DNA of 45,810 bases from Indolivaga macrotermitis (GTDB taxonomy: Bacteria > Bacteroidota > Bacteroidia > Bacteroidales > Dysgonomonadaceae), in NCBI RefSeq assembly GCF_900128985.1, contig NZ_FQUC01000023.1, forward strand, positions 1 to 45,810. Direction: 5' to 3'. Below the pieces are notes generated by a model. The model made no database searches and was not told the origin of the DNA. It saw only the letters and a program-made list of their open reading frames with translations. The translations under genes and the position numbers were made by a program. This document shows positions 36,551 to 44,426 of the stretch, one piece after another; position 1 is the stretch's first letter; every line of letters begins with the position of its first letter.

Positions 36551-37700
36551 AGAGGTTCTGTAATAGATAGATTTTTTGTTTCTGATACACTAAGATTGCG
36601 GATTTCTCTAATTCTATCTTTAACATTATTTTGTCGAGCGTATCTGAAATTTCTTTTTGATTCAACAATGATGGCATAAGAATGCAGAAATGAGATAAAT
36701 CTTTCTTTTGTATATTAGGAAGTCCGCTACCGATGCGCAATGCCATTATCTGAGGTTCATTAGCTTTCAGATAGTGAAAAAGATACCTTCCATCTATATC
36801 TTTGTCAATATCTTCTAATGTATAACAATGTCCCCCGCTCCAAAAAGGGACATCATTATACTGTACATATCCACAAGAATTACCTCCTTCACTGATAGAT
36901 ATTGTATTCGCCTTAGTATTATATGAATGATAAAAGCCCGAAGGAGTAATTCCACCATTCATTACATAATATTTATCATCATCCAATAATTCAGTCCTGT
37001 TTATCTGCTCTCCTTTTTTTATTTGACAAAATTCCCCTAATTTTCTGTATTTATCAGACTTTCCTAAAAGATAGGTATAAATTCCTTTAATTAGAGATTT
37101 ATATTGCTCTATTATTTTGTTTTGGGCTTCTATACGCTGATCAATAAGTATAAAAAATGAAACAATTTTTTCTTGTTCTGAAAGAGAGGGATAGGAGACA
37201 TTTATACTTTTAATAATTGTTCCACTTAGATTCTCTTGTCCTCCTTGGTTACTTAGGTTTCTAATTTCCAAGTACCTCTTTGACAAGTTTTGGAATAGAA
37301 ATGATGAGTTTAAAATGCGTTTATCAGTCTGTATTGACGCACACGCTTGATTGATTGATGCATCTATTCCTAACATTGCGACTTTCCCTCTAGTTTTACC
37401 TTGACCATACATAGCCATCAACAAAGTACCCTTTGGACAAATTTTGGCAGACGAATATTGTAATCCTTCTTCTGTTATTTTTTCTTCAGTCTGATAGATT
37501 GTATTAAAATCAATCAAAGAAGTGGAAACCCAAGGTATATTTCCTCCCCAATATTCTAATTTAGATCGATTAGGTGTGCCTCCTGAGGAAACGACTGAAA
37601 TATCTCCTAGCATTTTCTCTTCCCATTCCCCAGTAAACTGAGGGAATCTCAAATTTGGAACATTGCCTTTTTTTTTATTTTCTTCTTTCATTGTTGACAT
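36543..37700 (-). CDS. hsdS: Type I restriction-modification specificity subunit, expressed copy
   Basis: The 385-residue protein gives the type I methylase and restriction complex its DNA target. It has two target-recognition domains (about 20-165 and 215-345), each followed by a conserved helix (SLSEQEKIVSFFILIDQRIEAQNKIIEQYKSLIKG in the middle and the segment ending IYLLQNLFI). It is the only hsdS copy with an ATG (ATGTCAACAATGAAAG), and lies 47 bases after hsdM in the operon direction. The first codons contain nine A in a row (37668-37676). Inverted repeats at its 5' end and in the linker match the silent cassettes, so its sequence is probably one of several alternative states. Confidence 0.95.
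   Translation of the reverse strand: MSTMKEENKKKGNVPNLRFPQFTGEWEEKMLGDISVVSSGGTPNRSKLEYWGGNIPWVSTSLIDFNTIYQTEEKITEEGLQYSSAKICPKGTLLMAMYGQGKTRGKVAMLGIDASINQACASIQTDKRILNSSFLFQNLSKRYLEIRNLSNQGGQENLSGTIIKSINVSYPSLSEQEKIVSFFILIDQRIEAQNKIIEQYKSLIKGIYTYLLGKSDKYRKLGEFCQIKKGEQINRTELLDDDKYYVMNGGITPSGFYHSYNTKANTISISEGGNSCGYVQYNDVPFWSGGHCYTLEDIDKDIDGRYLFHYLKANEPQIMALRIGSGLPNIQKKDLSHFCILMPSLLNQKEISDTLDKIMLKIELEKSAILVYQKQKIYLLQNLFI
37083..37099 (-). repeat. hsdS inverted repeat D, right copy
   Basis: Partner of 36003-36019, in the linker of the expressed gene. Confidence 0.95.
37107..37126 (-). repeat. hsdS inverted repeat B, right copy
   Basis: Partner of 34773-34792, in the linker of the expressed gene. 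Confidence 0.95.
37633..37664 (-). repeat. hsdS inverted repeat A, right copy
   Basis: Partner of 34217-34248, at codons 13-23 of the expressed gene, just before TRD1. Confidence 0.95.
37668..37676 (-). repeat. Nine-A tract in the 5' end of hsdS
   Basis: On the coding strand codons 9-11 are AAA AAA AAA. The run lies upstream of the inversion site, in the constant part of the gene, so slippage would turn any specificity variant off. Confidence 0.9.
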
Positions 37701-37747
37701 TTATTTTCTTAATCTGTAGCATTAAGGATTTCAGAAAAGCAAAAAAA

Positions 37748-39373
37748 TTAAGGAACTAATCCCAATTCTTTGAGATAAAGTTCAATTTCTTTATCAAGTT
37801 CTGCACGTTTAGCTTCAAGGTCTTTGATCTCAGCCATTACAGCATGAATATCAACTGGTTCTTCTTCCACAAAGGTACTCACATACCGAGAGATATTTAG
37901 ATTATAACCATTCTCCTCAATCTCATCTAATGAAACTCTTCGAGAGTAGCGATCCTCCTCTTTCCTGAATTGGTAGGTTTCAATTATTTTCTGAATATCA
38001 TTAGGTTTTCCATCTTCACCTTCTCGTAAACGATTCTGTCTTTTCTCCTTCTCAAAATGCTCACTGGCGTTAATGAAAAGGACATCTTCAAACTTTTTAC
38101 ACTTTTTCAATATCAAGATACAAACCGGAATACCTGTTGAAAAAAATAAATTAGAAGGTAAACCGATAACTGTATCTATGTTATTATCTTTCAGTAATTT
38201 TGTACGAATACGTTCTTCAGCTCCACTGCGGAATAAAACTCCATGTGGCAATATTATCGCCATTGTACCCTCTCCTGAGAGAAAATGAAAACCGTGTAAT
38301 AAAAATGCAAAGTCAGCTGCAGATTTTGGTGCAATGCCATAACTTTTAAATCGAAAATCTTCTGCCAATGTATCATTAGGCTCCCATTTTAAGCTAAATG
38401 GAGGATTAGCAACAATTGCATCAAATTCCATTTTCTTTGCGGGGTTCATCTCATTCAGAATATCCCAGTCATTTAATAACGTGTCTCCATGATGAATTTC
38501 AAACTCAGTATCCTTAAGTCCATGTAGGAGCATATTCATTCGGGCAAGATTATATGTCGTGATATTTTTCTCTTGTCCATATATTTTGCCTATGCTTCCA
38601 TTACTGTCGCTCATCTGTCTGCGGACGTTCAGTAATAAAGAACCTGATCCACAGGCAAAATCTAACACCTTATCTAATTTATTCTTTTCGCCTAATGCCG
38701 GATTTTGGCTATCCAAAATGACAATTTTAGATAAAATAGTAGATAACTGTTGAGGCGTATAAAATTCTCCTGCTTTTTTTCCTGAACCAGCAGCAAATTG
38801 TCCAATAAGATATTCATATGCGTCACCTAAAATATCTGTATCGGTAGAAAACTTAGCTATTCCTTCTGCTATTTTCTGAATAATGCTACAAAGCTTTTTA
38901 TTTCTTTCAGAAGGTATTTTGCCTAGCTTTTCTGAGTTCAAATTGATTTCTGAAAATAAACCTTGAAAAGCACTTTCAAATGATTCATTTTCAATATATC
39001 TAAAACCATTTTCAAGCGTCTCTAACAACTCTCCATTTTGAGTCCGAGCCATTTCCGCAATATTACTCCATAAAAATTCTGGTTTTATAACATAATGAAC
39101 TTTCCGACGCATCTGTCTTTCAAAATCTAGTATGTCTGCGTCATTATTTTTATACCATATTCCTAAAGCAGTATGTTTATCCTCTTCACCTACTTGTGGA
39201 TAATCTCTACCCAATTCTTTCTTGGCTGCTTCTTCGTAGTTATCAGACAAGTATCGGAGAAATAGAAATGACAACATATAATCACGGAAATCATCCGCAT
39301 TCATCGCTCCCCGCAGCTGATCTGCTATATCCCAAAGGGTTTTACCCAATTGCTTTTGATCTTGTAATGTCAT
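37748..39373 (-). CDS. hsdM: Type I restriction-modification DNA methyltransferase subunit
   Basis: The 541-residue N6-adenine methyltransferase pairs with HsdS to modify the recognition site. An N-terminal HsdM_N helical domain (about 5-150) precedes the methylase domain with the AdoMet motif DFACGSGS at 238-245 and the catalytic motif NPPF at 323-326. The C-terminal coiled-coil-like segment (EIKDLEAKRAELDKEIELYLKEL) is usual. Its ATG overlaps the stop of the upstream PrrC-like gene (ATGA), so the two are translationally coupled. Length matches the family. All key residues are intact. Confidence 0.97.
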   Translation of the reverse strand: MTLQDQKQLGKTLWDIADQLRGAMNADDFRDYMLSFLFLRYLSDNYEEAAKKELGRDYPQVGEEDKHTALGIWYKNNDADILDFERQMRRKVHYVIKPEFLWSNIAEMARTQNGELLETLENGFRYIENESFESAFQGLFSEINLNSEKLGKIPSERNKKLCSIIQKIAEGIAKFSTDTDILGDAYEYLIGQFAAGSGKKAGEFYTPQQLSTILSKIVILDSQNPALGEKNKLDKVLDFACGSGSLLLNVRRQMSDSNGSIGKIYGQEKNITTYNLARMNMLLHGLKDTEFEIHHGDTLLNDWDILNEMNPAKKMEFDAIVANPPFSLKWEPNDTLAEDFRFKSYGIAPKSAADFAFLLHGFHFLSGEGTMAIILPHGVLFRSGAEERIRTKLLKDNNIDTVIGLPSNLFFSTGIPVCILILKKCKKFEDVLFINASEHFEKEKRQNRLREGEDGKPNDIQKIIETYQFRKEEDRYSRRVSLDEIEENGYNLNISRYVSTFVEEEPVDIHAVMAEIKDLEAKRAELDKEIELYLKELGLVP

Positions 39374-40515
39374 AATAGACTGGATTGTTTTGTTTCTTCA
39401 ACAAGTATTTCAGGAAGATAAAATTCATATTTTTCGAGAAATGCTTGTAGTATGTTTTTAAAAAGTTCTTTGTTGTCTGTACCCATTTCTATTGGTTCGT
39501 AAATGGAATATTTTCCATGACTTAACAAGTTTAATGAACGTGCATACAGAGTTTCATCATCCACTCCATAGATACATTTCGAAAAATCATCATAACCAAA
39601 GAATGTAGATGTTTTTTCCATAATACTGCGTAACATATTGAAATGATAAGTATTGATCTTATCTGAATCAACCGCACCTTTCAACTCGCTTAACAGTGCA
39701 ACATGGTGGAAGAATGGAGCATCATCCGTTGCTCGCAAAGTATGTCCATCAGTTCCATTTTTATGCAGAAAATAACGTTTACATCTATTTTTCTTTAACT
39801 CATTACACATCACGTTAAAAAAGAGGTTGTGATGAGAAGCAATAACTGTTTTAACTTTGTTAATTCCACTTCTTACTAACTTTGACAAATCACTTGCTAC
39901 AGCAATCGCATTGTTATCATCTAATGAAGAAATTGGATCATCAATATAAATATATTTAACCCAATTATAAGATTCTTGCCCATCAATAGTCAGTTCGCAA
40001 ATAGCAAGAAAAACACACCATATAAATATATTCTCTTCACCACGAGAAATTTTTATATTATTCTGAACGATATACTCAGGTACTTCTGAATTCGATTTAT
40101 GTATGGGATTTTTAATTACTTTGCTAAAAGAGACCTCCCATTTTTCATAGTCAATTTTGAAATCAAATTCAGCATATCTCTCCAAATAAGCAAATATTTT
40201 CTCTTCCAGTGCTAACTCTCTAAATCCGCTAAAAAAGTTTGATCTTGCATTTATTTTGAGAACACGATTTGTATCGTTTTCCAAATCATTATCCCATGAA
40301 AAAAGGTCTTCCGTAAAAGCGTTAAAATATAGTGTATCAGACTGTCCTTTCTTTTTTACTTTCCCTTTTTCTTTGAAGTCCATAGATAGCCGAGTTTTAC
40401 CAGTTCCATTGTAAGCATAAAGTAATACAAAATCTGAATTATTTAAGTCATCTCGTAACCTTGTAACAAGATTAGGAAGTGTTTTGTATTCATATATTTT
40501 ACAGGATTGATTCAT
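39370..40515 (-). CDS. prrC: PrrC-like anticodon nuclease (ABC-type ATPase plus RNase domain)
   Basis: The 381-residue protein has the two-part build of PrrC (396 residues in E. coli). The ABC-type ATPase shows Walker A AYNGTGKT at 34-41, signature ISRGE at 156-160, Walker B YIYIDDP at 188-194, D-loop SSLDD and H-switch ASHH at 226-229. The C-terminal part contains R296, E300 and H333; spacing (+4, +37) almost equals the PrrC catalytic triad R320/E324/H356 (+4, +36), from memory of that family. PrrC cuts the anticodon loop of tRNA-Lys when a phage inhibits its partner type I enzyme. Here it lies between hsdR and hsdM, coupled to hsdM. No zinc-hook coiled coil is present, which argues against RloC. 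The target tRNA cannot be read from sequence. Confidence 0.82.
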   Translation of the reverse strand: MNQSCKIYEYKTLPNLVTRLRDDLNNSDFVLLYAYNGTGKTRLSMDFKEKGKVKKKGQSDTLYFNAFTEDLFSWDNDLENDTNRVLKINARSNFFSGFRELALEEKIFAYLERYAEFDFKIDYEKWEVSFSKVIKNPIHKSNSEVPEYIVQNNIKISRGEENIFIWCVFLAICELTIDGQESYNWVKYIYIDDPISSLDDNNAIAVASDLSKLVRSGINKVKTVIASHHNLFFNVMCNELKKNRCKRYFLHKNGTDGHTLRATDDAPFFHHVALLSELKGAVDSDKINTYHFNMLRSIMEKTSTFFGYDDFSKCIYGVDDETLYARSLNLLSHGKYSIYEPIEMGTDNKELFKNILQAFLEKYEFYLPEILVEETKQSSLL

Positions 40516-40524
40516 TTGTCTTTC

Positions 40525-43494
40525 TTATTCGTATGCTGCTAACCCAGATATTTCACGTCCCTGAGCTTGTTTTCTCAAATGAGGAACTAAGTCTATCATC
40601 AATGCGAGTTCTTTTGTTCGACGTTCTTTCCAACTTAAATCTAAAGGTTCCAATAAATCAGTCAGTTTCTCTCCGTCAAAAATCATCCGACGCAGAATTT
40701 TATCTATAAAATCTTTTAAGATTGATGGCGGCAACCCGTGCCTATTTGCAATCTCTGCTATCTCCTTCTCATTTTTTTCTATTTTGAACGTGTCGTAACC
40801 TTCTCGTAATGAATTTACATCTTGTCCACTATTCCAATCTAAACTATTGATATATTCCGTCAAATCTTCCTGCTCATCCATCAGATTAGAATTAGAACTA
40901 AGCAAACTTATAATTTGACCTTTAGTCATTTTTTGCTTGGTTGGTTTCTTTTGGGTACTATCAGCAATTAATTCCATGATATAATCATAGTCAATCACTG
41001 CAGATGCAAAGAGCACGAACTCAAAGTCAAGTTGTTGCACTTCGACAGGAGTTTGATCCCCTTGTTTTTGCTGTATCTCCCTAAACTGCTTAGCCGTTTC
41101 TATATATGAACTTCTGAATGATCGAAGGTTTTCTTCTGGTAATATTGATTCAATTACAGTTTTTTGGTCCTCGTCCAAATCTGTGTATTGATCAAGTTGA
41201 GTTTTTAAACGTTGGACTTCCTTGAAGTTCTTAACAAAAGCTATTCGGGCTGCATCCCCTTTTAGATTATATACCGCTTGCGGTTCACAGACTAAATTAT
41301 TTTGCGCCATAAAATCCCCCAAAGCAATCACAGCTTCTTTGTATTTTGCAATTACTACCGGTGCAGGATCTACTAGCCAAATTTTCTTAGCCTCTTCATC
41401 TGATTTTTCTCCGGAAAATAATGCAATGGCTTCATTTACGGATGTTTCTTGATGTCGAAAATCTAAAATATTTCCATACGGCTTAGTATCGTTGAGCACA
41501 CGATTAGTTCTCGAAAAAGCTTGTATCAGTCCATGATATTTTAGATTCTTATCTACATAAAGTGCATTTAGATATTTAGAATCAAATCCAGTGAGTAGCA
41601 TATCTACCACAATTACAATATCAATCTTATTTTTATGATAATAATCCGAATTGCTATATTTATGATCTTTTATACGCTTTTGTATATCTTGATAATACAA
41701 ATCAAATTCATAAATACTATGATTCGTACCATATTGCTTGTTATAATCTTTAATTATACTTTTTAAAGCTGCTTTTTTTTCATCAGGATTTTGCTTATTA
41801 TCTTCTTTTTCTTGTTCCAAATCTTCCTGAATTTGCTGAATGTCTTTATTGCCTTCTGCAGGAGGAGAGAAAACACAAGCCACGTTTAGTGGGATGAAAT
41901 CTTTGTCTGTTTTTTGTTTTTGTCTCTGAATCTCTTTAAAGAGATTGTAGTATTCTATCGCATTATTGATAGAGGCTGTTGCTAAAACAGCATTAAAACG
42001 CTTAGAGTTAGTTGCAGCATTATGTTTTTCTATAATAGTTTCCACAATAGCTTGTTGGGTAATTATTTCTCCAACTTTAGGTTTTATATTACCTTGCCCT
42101 TCAAAATAATCTATATGAAACCGAAGTACATTTCTGTCATCTATCGCATTCGTAATAGTATAGGCATGAAGTTCCTTTTCAAAAATATCTTTGGTTGTTT
42201 TGTTGGAGGCATATTCTCCTTCCCTTATACTTTGAGTTGAATTTTCATCGAAAATAGGTGTTCCTGTGAAACCAAAGAGTTGAGCATTAGGAAAGAATTC
42301 TTTAATCGCCTTATGATTTTCACCAAATTGCGAACGATGACATTCATCAAAAATAAAAACAATTCGCTTTTTACTCAGCGGTTCTAGTCGCTCTTTGTAA
42401 TTCCTTTTGTTATTTCCATCCAAGGCCAACCCTAATTTCTGAATGGTCGTTACAATTACTTTGTCTGTATAATCAGTAGATAATAAGCGTCTTACTAAAG
42501 TTTCTGTATTAGTATTTTCTTCAACACTTCCCTCTTGAAACTTATTGAATTCTTCGCGAGTTTGTCTATCCAAGTCTTTACGATCCACGACAAAAAGACA
42601 TTTTTCTACATCCGGATTGTCTTTCAATAATGTTGAGGTTTTAAAAGAGGTAAGTGTTTTTCCACTTCCTGTTGTATGCCAGATATAGCCATTGCCTCGA
42701 TTCTGATGAATACAGTTTACAATAGCTTTTACTGCATAAATTTGATACGGACGCATTACCAATAGCTTCTGTTCACTTTCCACCAAAACCATATATTTAC
42801 TGATCATTTCACCCAATGTACATTTGGGTAAAAACTTTTCAGCAAAAGAATCTAAATGAGTAATCTTTTTATTCTGCTCATCAGCAAACTGGTAAACAGG
42901 CAAGAACTGCTCATCGGCATTAAAGCTAAAATGTTGATTCTTATTATTTGAAAAATAATAGGTGTTACTCCTATTACTAACAATAAACAGTTGCATAAAG
43001 CAAAGCAACGTATTATTGTAACCATTTCCCTGATCATTTTTATAATCAACGATTTGTTGCATCGCTTTTCGAGGAGAAATCTCTAGAGTTTTCAATTCAA
43101 TCTGAACCACTGGGATACCATTGATAAGAATAATTACATCATATCTCTGATTGCTATTTTCTGTATTTATTCTCAATTGATTAATAACCTCATACTCATT
43201 TTTGCACCAGTCTTTTATATTTACCAATGTATAATGAAGAGGAGTCCCATCTTCACGCTGAAAATAGTTCCTGTCTCGCAATAATTTTGAAGCAGCAAAT
43301 ACATCAGGAGTTATAATTTCCGCTTTTAAGCGCTCAAATTCGCTCTCTGTCAATCTCACTCTATTCAGAGTCTCAAATTTCTCTCGGAAATTACTCTCAA
43401 GAGAATTCTTATCGCGAATATCATCGCGGTATGTATATTTTAGTTCTTGTAACTTTTTTATAAACAATTCTTCTATTTGTGCTTCCCTTATCAT
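40525..43494 (-). CDS. hsdR: Type I restriction enzyme motor and nuclease subunit
   Basis: The 989-residue protein is the translocating endonuclease of the type I complex. Its N-terminal HSDR_N nuclease domain (about 1-230) has the PD-(D/E)xK pattern YDVIILINGIPVVQIELK. The superfamily 2 helicase motor follows with Walker A TTGSGKT ending at K279-T280, the DECH box starting at D383 (IFDECHRSQFG), FTGTPIF, and the later motifs LLTGFDSK and QAFSRTNR. A C-terminal helical domain binds the methylase core. It is the first gene of the operon; the PrrC-like gene starts nine bases after it. Length is normal for this class and no damage is seen. Confidence 0.97.
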   Translation of the reverse strand: MIREAQIEELFIKKLQELKYTYRDDIRDKNSLESNFREKFETLNRVRLTESEFERLKAEIITPDVFAASKLLRDRNYFQREDGTPLHYTLVNIKDWCKNEYEVINQLRINTENSNQRYDVIILINGIPVVQIELKTLEISPRKAMQQIVDYKNDQGNGYNNTLLCFMQLFIVSNRSNTYYFSNNKNQHFSFNADEQFLPVYQFADEQNKKITHLDSFAEKFLPKCTLGEMISKYMVLVESEQKLLVMRPYQIYAVKAIVNCIHQNRGNGYIWHTTGSGKTLTSFKTSTLLKDNPDVEKCLFVVDRKDLDRQTREEFNKFQEGSVEENTNTETLVRRLLSTDYTDKVIVTTIQKLGLALDGNNKRNYKERLEPLSKKRIVFIFDECHRSQFGENHKAIKEFFPNAQLFGFTGTPIFDENSTQSIREGEYASNKTTKDIFEKELHAYTITNAIDDRNVLRFHIDYFEGQGNIKPKVGEIITQQAIVETIIEKHNAATNSKRFNAVLATASINNAIEYYNLFKEIQRQKQKTDKDFIPLNVACVFSPPAEGNKDIQQIQEDLEQEKEDNKQNPDEKKAALKSIIKDYNKQYGTNHSIYEFDLYYQDIQKRIKDHKYSNSDYYHKNKIDIVIVVDMLLTGFDSKYLNALYVDKNLKYHGLIQAFSRTNRVLNDTKPYGNILDFRHQETSVNEAIALFSGEKSDEEAKKIWLVDPAPVVIAKYKEAVIALGDFMAQNNLVCEPQAVYNLKGDAARIAFVKNFKEVQRLKTQLDQYTDLDEDQKTVIESILPEENLRSFRSSYIETAKQFREIQQKQGDQTPVEVQQLDFEFVLFASAVIDYDYIMELIADSTQKKPTKQKMTKGQIISLLSSNSNLMDEQEDLTEYINSLDWNSGQDVNSLREGYDTFKIEKNEKEIAEIANRHGLPPSILKDFIDKILRRMIFDGEKLTDLLEPLDLSWKERRTKELALMIDLVPHLRKQAQGREISGLAAYE

Positions 43495-43522
43495 AGATGC
43501 TAATATTCCTAAAATGAATTAG

Positions 43523-43540
43523 TTTGGAATTCCAAAGTTA
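43523..43540 (-). promoter_or_regulatory. Candidate hsdR operon -7 box overlapped by a palindrome
   Basis: TAACTTTG on the minus strand (43540-43533) matches TAnnTTTG, about 40 bases before hsdR. A perfect 14-base palindrome, TTTGGAATTCCAAA (43523-43536), overlaps its downstream edge and could be an operator. The rest of 43495-43728 shows no gene. Confidence 0.45.
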
Positions 43541-43728
43541 GCGAATAATCCTAAATAATCAGTAAAAATAAGTTCTCATATTGAAATCAACAAATTTTCA
43601 GGTTATTGACTTCTACCTATTATCTTGTCAACTCAATTACTTCCTTATATTGCTAATTTACAAAATAAAAAGATAACGTGGAACACACTCATCGGAGGAA
43701 ATATATCAAAGTTAAGTATTGTACTTGA

Positions 43729-43872
43729 TCAGCTATTTTGCCAGCCAGATGTTAGCTGTAGTCCTTTATAGTTTTTTCTCATAGAAGACACCGCTGATAT
43801 CCTGTATCCGTTCATTTTAAATAGAGTGTTCCAATCATTTACATCTTTTTCTGAAGAAAACATATTCTTCAT
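43729..43872 (-). CDS. Possible 47-residue protein upstream of hsdR
   Basis: An ATG-to-TGA frame on the minus strand encodes MKNMFSSEKDVNDWNTLF followed by KMNGYRISAVSSMRKNY and a KGLQLTSGWQNS end. It is in the operon direction and about 235 bases before hsdR. Composition is protein-like (tryptophans, no low complexity), but no family is recognised and no strong ribosome site is seen. It could be a small regulator, a remnant of a longer gene, or chance. Confidence 0.3.
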   Translation of the reverse strand: MKNMFSSEKDVNDWNTLFKMNGYRISAVSSMRKNYKGLQLTSGWQNS

Positions 43873-43925
43873 TTAACTGGGATATCGTCTCCAAATATAA
43901 AACATATATAGCCTTAATACGAGCT

Positions 43926-44297
43926 TTATCGCTTATAAAATGACCTGATAAAAAGGAGATAATAACACCGATAGCATCTAATTATCTGACGGACATAACC
44001 TTTCCGCTTTTCAGATCGTCCTTCAGGTTGTAATATCTTCATTCTTTTGGGATTTTCCAGATTCGGGTTGAATTGATAATAAAAAAGACCCCTACTTGTC
44101 AGTTGGCAGGCTAAATACCCTGAATCTTTTGTTTCGCATAGCCCTTTCACCAAGCCTTTGAACTGTAAAGTTTCCAAGCTTTCGTTGAAATCCTTTCTTT
44201 TAATACAGAATGTTTTTCTTTCAGTTTCATAATCATCCTGTTCTATCAGTATAAGGATAATGTGTTTCTCTGTTTCGGTCAAGAATATTTTATCCAT
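43926..44297 (-). CDS. Small hypothetical protein, winged-helix-like
   Basis: Starting at the ATG for MDKIFLTETEK (123 residues; two residues shorter than the longest frame), the product reads as a small helix-rich protein with a pattern like a winged helix: FNESLETLQFKGLVKGLCE...LTSRGLFYYQFNPNLENP. Similar short proteins beginning MDKIFLTETE and containing an NPNL(E/K)NP turn are common in Bacteroidales, with no known role. The last 40 residues, rich in R, K, C and Y, are not like the rest and may result from loss of the original stop. It is divergent to nothing near and lies on the same strand as the hsd operon. Confidence 0.6.
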   Translation of the reverse strand: MDKIFLTETEKHIILILIEQDDYETERKTFCIKRKDFNESLETLQFKGLVKGLCETKDSGYLACQLTSRGLFYYQFNPNLENPKRMKILQPEGRSEKRKGYVRQIIRCYRCYYLLFIRSFYKR

Positions 44298-44426
44298 AAT
44301 CACATAATGTAAAGTTGCAGAGTCAAAAGAATAGAAAACAGATCATTATAGATATCGATTATTTGCATTAAGGTATGAATGTTATAATTAATGTTGTTCT
44401 GTTATTATATTGAAAATGTATTCGTC

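Noticed and set aside
39370-40515. RloC-type nuclease or an SMC-like repair ATPase
   Set aside because: There is no long coiled coil or zinc-hook CxxC between Walker A and the signature, and the size is that of PrrC.
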